Source of the DNA: Propionicimonas sp.
GTDB taxonomy: Bacteria > Actinomycetota > Actinomycetes > Propionibacteriales > Propionibacteriaceae
Length of the DNA: 6,925 nucleotides
Direction of reading: 5' to 3'
Assembly: GCA_031119515.1 (NCBI GenBank)
Contig: JAVHXR010000147.1
Span: 1 to 6,925, forward strand
The position numbers were made by a program, and so were the translations under genes. The notes beneath the pieces are model-generated. The model was given only the letters and a program-made list of their open reading frames with translations, made no database searches and was not told the origin of the DNA. Every line of letters begins with the position of its first letter. The first letter of the stretch is position 1. Below are positions 5,831 through 6,925 of this stretch, one piece after another.

Positions 5831-6925
5831 TCACTCGGCCAGGATCGTGGAGTTGGCGGCATCCAGTTCCTGCAGGATGTCGGCGCCGTTCCAGATGTTC
5901 GCGCTGGCGGCGTTCATCGCGTCCCAGAACTTGCCCATCTGCGGGATGGACGGCATCGGGAAGGCGAACTTCATCTGCTGGCCGAACCCGGCGACCACCG
6001 GGTTCTCGTAGGTGATCTCGTTGGTGGAGGCGGCCAGGGCGCCGGTGATGTCGGCGCGGAGCTGCTGCATCTCGGGCGTCGTCAGGAACGCCGCGAAGGC
6101 CTCGGCCTCGGCGGGGTGCTCGGTGTAGGCCGACACGTACATCGTCCGGATGCCGGCGAACGACGCCGCCGGATCGGTGTTCCCGGTGAGCGCGGGCAGG
6201 GTGGCCACCCCGAAGTCGATCCCGGCGTCGGTGAAGGCCTTGACGTTCCACGGGCCGGAGATGTGCATGGCGGCGTCGCCGGCGGCGAACAGCCCGTCGA
6301 CGGTCGCTGTCGCCAGGTCGGCGGCCGGGACGTCGAGCACGTCACGGAGCTGGACGAACTGCTTCATCCCCTCGGCCGAGGCCGGGGAGTTGATGTTCGT
6401 GTTCGTGGTGTCGGTGCCGTCCGGGCCGAACAGGCGGTTGTCCTTCGACGTCGTGAACAGGATCGTGTAGTAGCCGTTGCCGACGTCCATCACGAAGCCG
6501 TACTTGCCCTTGTTCTTGGCGTTGAAGTCCTTGGAGAAGGTCATCACGTCGTCCCAGGTCTTCGGCGGGTCGGTGACGTAGGCCTTGTTGTAGTAGAGCG
6601 CGTAGGTCTCGGTGGCGACCGGGAAGCCGTACAGCTTGCCGTCGTAGGTGGCGGCCTTGACGGCGGCCTCCAGCACGTTGCCCTCGACCACACCGGGGGT
6701 TGCCACCGGAAGGACGTGACCGCCGGAGACGAGCTCGCCGAGCTTGTCGTGCGGGGCGGCGAAGACGTCGGGGCCGGTTCCGGCCGGGCCGTCCAGCGCG
6801 ATCTGGCCGGAGGCGTCGCCCAGTTCGACGTTCACGAACTCGACGGTGATGTTGGGGTGCTGCTCGGTGAACTTGGCGCCGGCCTGCTTGATGAACTCGT
6901 CCGGCCCCTGCAGGGACTCCCAGAC
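5831..6925 (-). CDS. malE: Maltose/maltodextrin-type solute-binding protein (partial, N-terminus missing)
   Basis: The frame is open from the TGA at 5833-5831 to the right edge, giving 364 visible residues. Reading starts VWESLQGPDEFIKQAGAKF, the normal first strand and helix of mature binding proteins, so only the signal peptide/lipobox and a few residues lie outside the window. The protein captures sugar outside the membrane and delivers it to the MalF-MalG permease. MalE-type landmarks are present: YGFPVATETYALYYNK (visible 99-114), DPPKTWDD, GNGYYTILF (Tyr152 region), HISGPWNVKAF (Trp226) and SIPQMGKFWDAM (Trp334). The last three correspond to the E. coli Tyr155, Trp230 and Trp340 sugar-stacking sites. 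An equivalent of Trp62 is not seen (HDKLGEL instead). Maltose or maltodextrin is therefore the likely ligand, though other α-glucosides remain possible. An internal GTG at 6835 is not the start. Confidence 0.92.
   Translation of the reverse strand, partial: VWESLQGPDEFIKQAGAKFTEQHPNITVEFVNVELGDASGQIALDGPAGTGPDVFAAPHDKLGELVSGGHVLPVATPGVVEGNVLEAAVKAATYDGKLYGFPVATETYALYYNKAYVTDPPKTWDDVMTFSKDFNAKNKGKYGFVMDVGNGYYTILFTTSKDNRLFGPDGTDTTNTNINSPASAEGMKQFVQLRDVLDVPAADLATATVDGLFAAGDAAMHISGPWNVKAFTDAGIDFGVATLPALTGNTDPAASFAGIRTMYVSAYTEHPAEAEAFAAFLTTPEMQQLRADITGALAASTNEITYENPVVAGFGQQMKFAFPMPSIPQMGKFWDAMNAASANIWNGADILQELDAANSTILAE

Noticed and set aside
5205..6011. + strand open frame of 268 codons
   Set aside because: It is antisense to malF and the binding-protein gene, with a D/Q/E/R/G-rich translation and no family signal. 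The − strand frames carry complete EAA and MalE motifs.

Overview
The window is G+C-rich, with strongly G/C-biased third codon positions, GTG starts mixed with ATG, 4-base stop/start overlaps and two apparent leaderless promoters. This fits a high-GC Gram-positive bacterium (Actinomycetota). I cannot name a genus from sequence alone. There are no tRNA or rRNA genes, CRISPR arrays, insertion sequences or obvious phage genes.

Left part (1-2366): a HEAT-repeat protein and a 63-residue hypothetical protein lie on the + strand. They face two − strand genes: a predicted Tat-exported protein of unknown function, and a dihydrofolate reductase/RibD-C family protein. The 127-base gap between those two holds an A+T-rich imperfect inverted repeat directly against the reductase stop codon.

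Middle (2367-3525): a 77-base divergent intergenic region separates the reductase gene from a two-gene + strand unit. Both −10 boxes in it sit where the start codon would be transcript base +1. The first gene of the unit encodes a SatD-like domain whose motifs resemble the core of class III nucleotidyl cyclases, fused to a C-terminal helix-turn-helix. It overlaps by 4 bases a 138-residue membrane protein with three predicted helices. A doubled ACTTAA motif inside the promoter is a candidate operator. This pair is the least understood and most interesting part of the window.

Right part (3559-6925, − strand): a sugar ABC importer in the order binding protein (N-terminus beyond the window), MalF-like permease, MalG-like permease. 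The binding protein carries MalE-type ligand-site motifs, so maltose or maltodextrin is the likely substrate. No ATPase gene is present, as is common in actinobacteria that use a shared MsiK-type ATPase encoded elsewhere. A perfect 19-bp hairpin lies between the binding-protein stop and the malF ribosome site and probably sets the ratio of binding protein to permease. The importer and the SatD/membrane pair converge on a 33-base gap.
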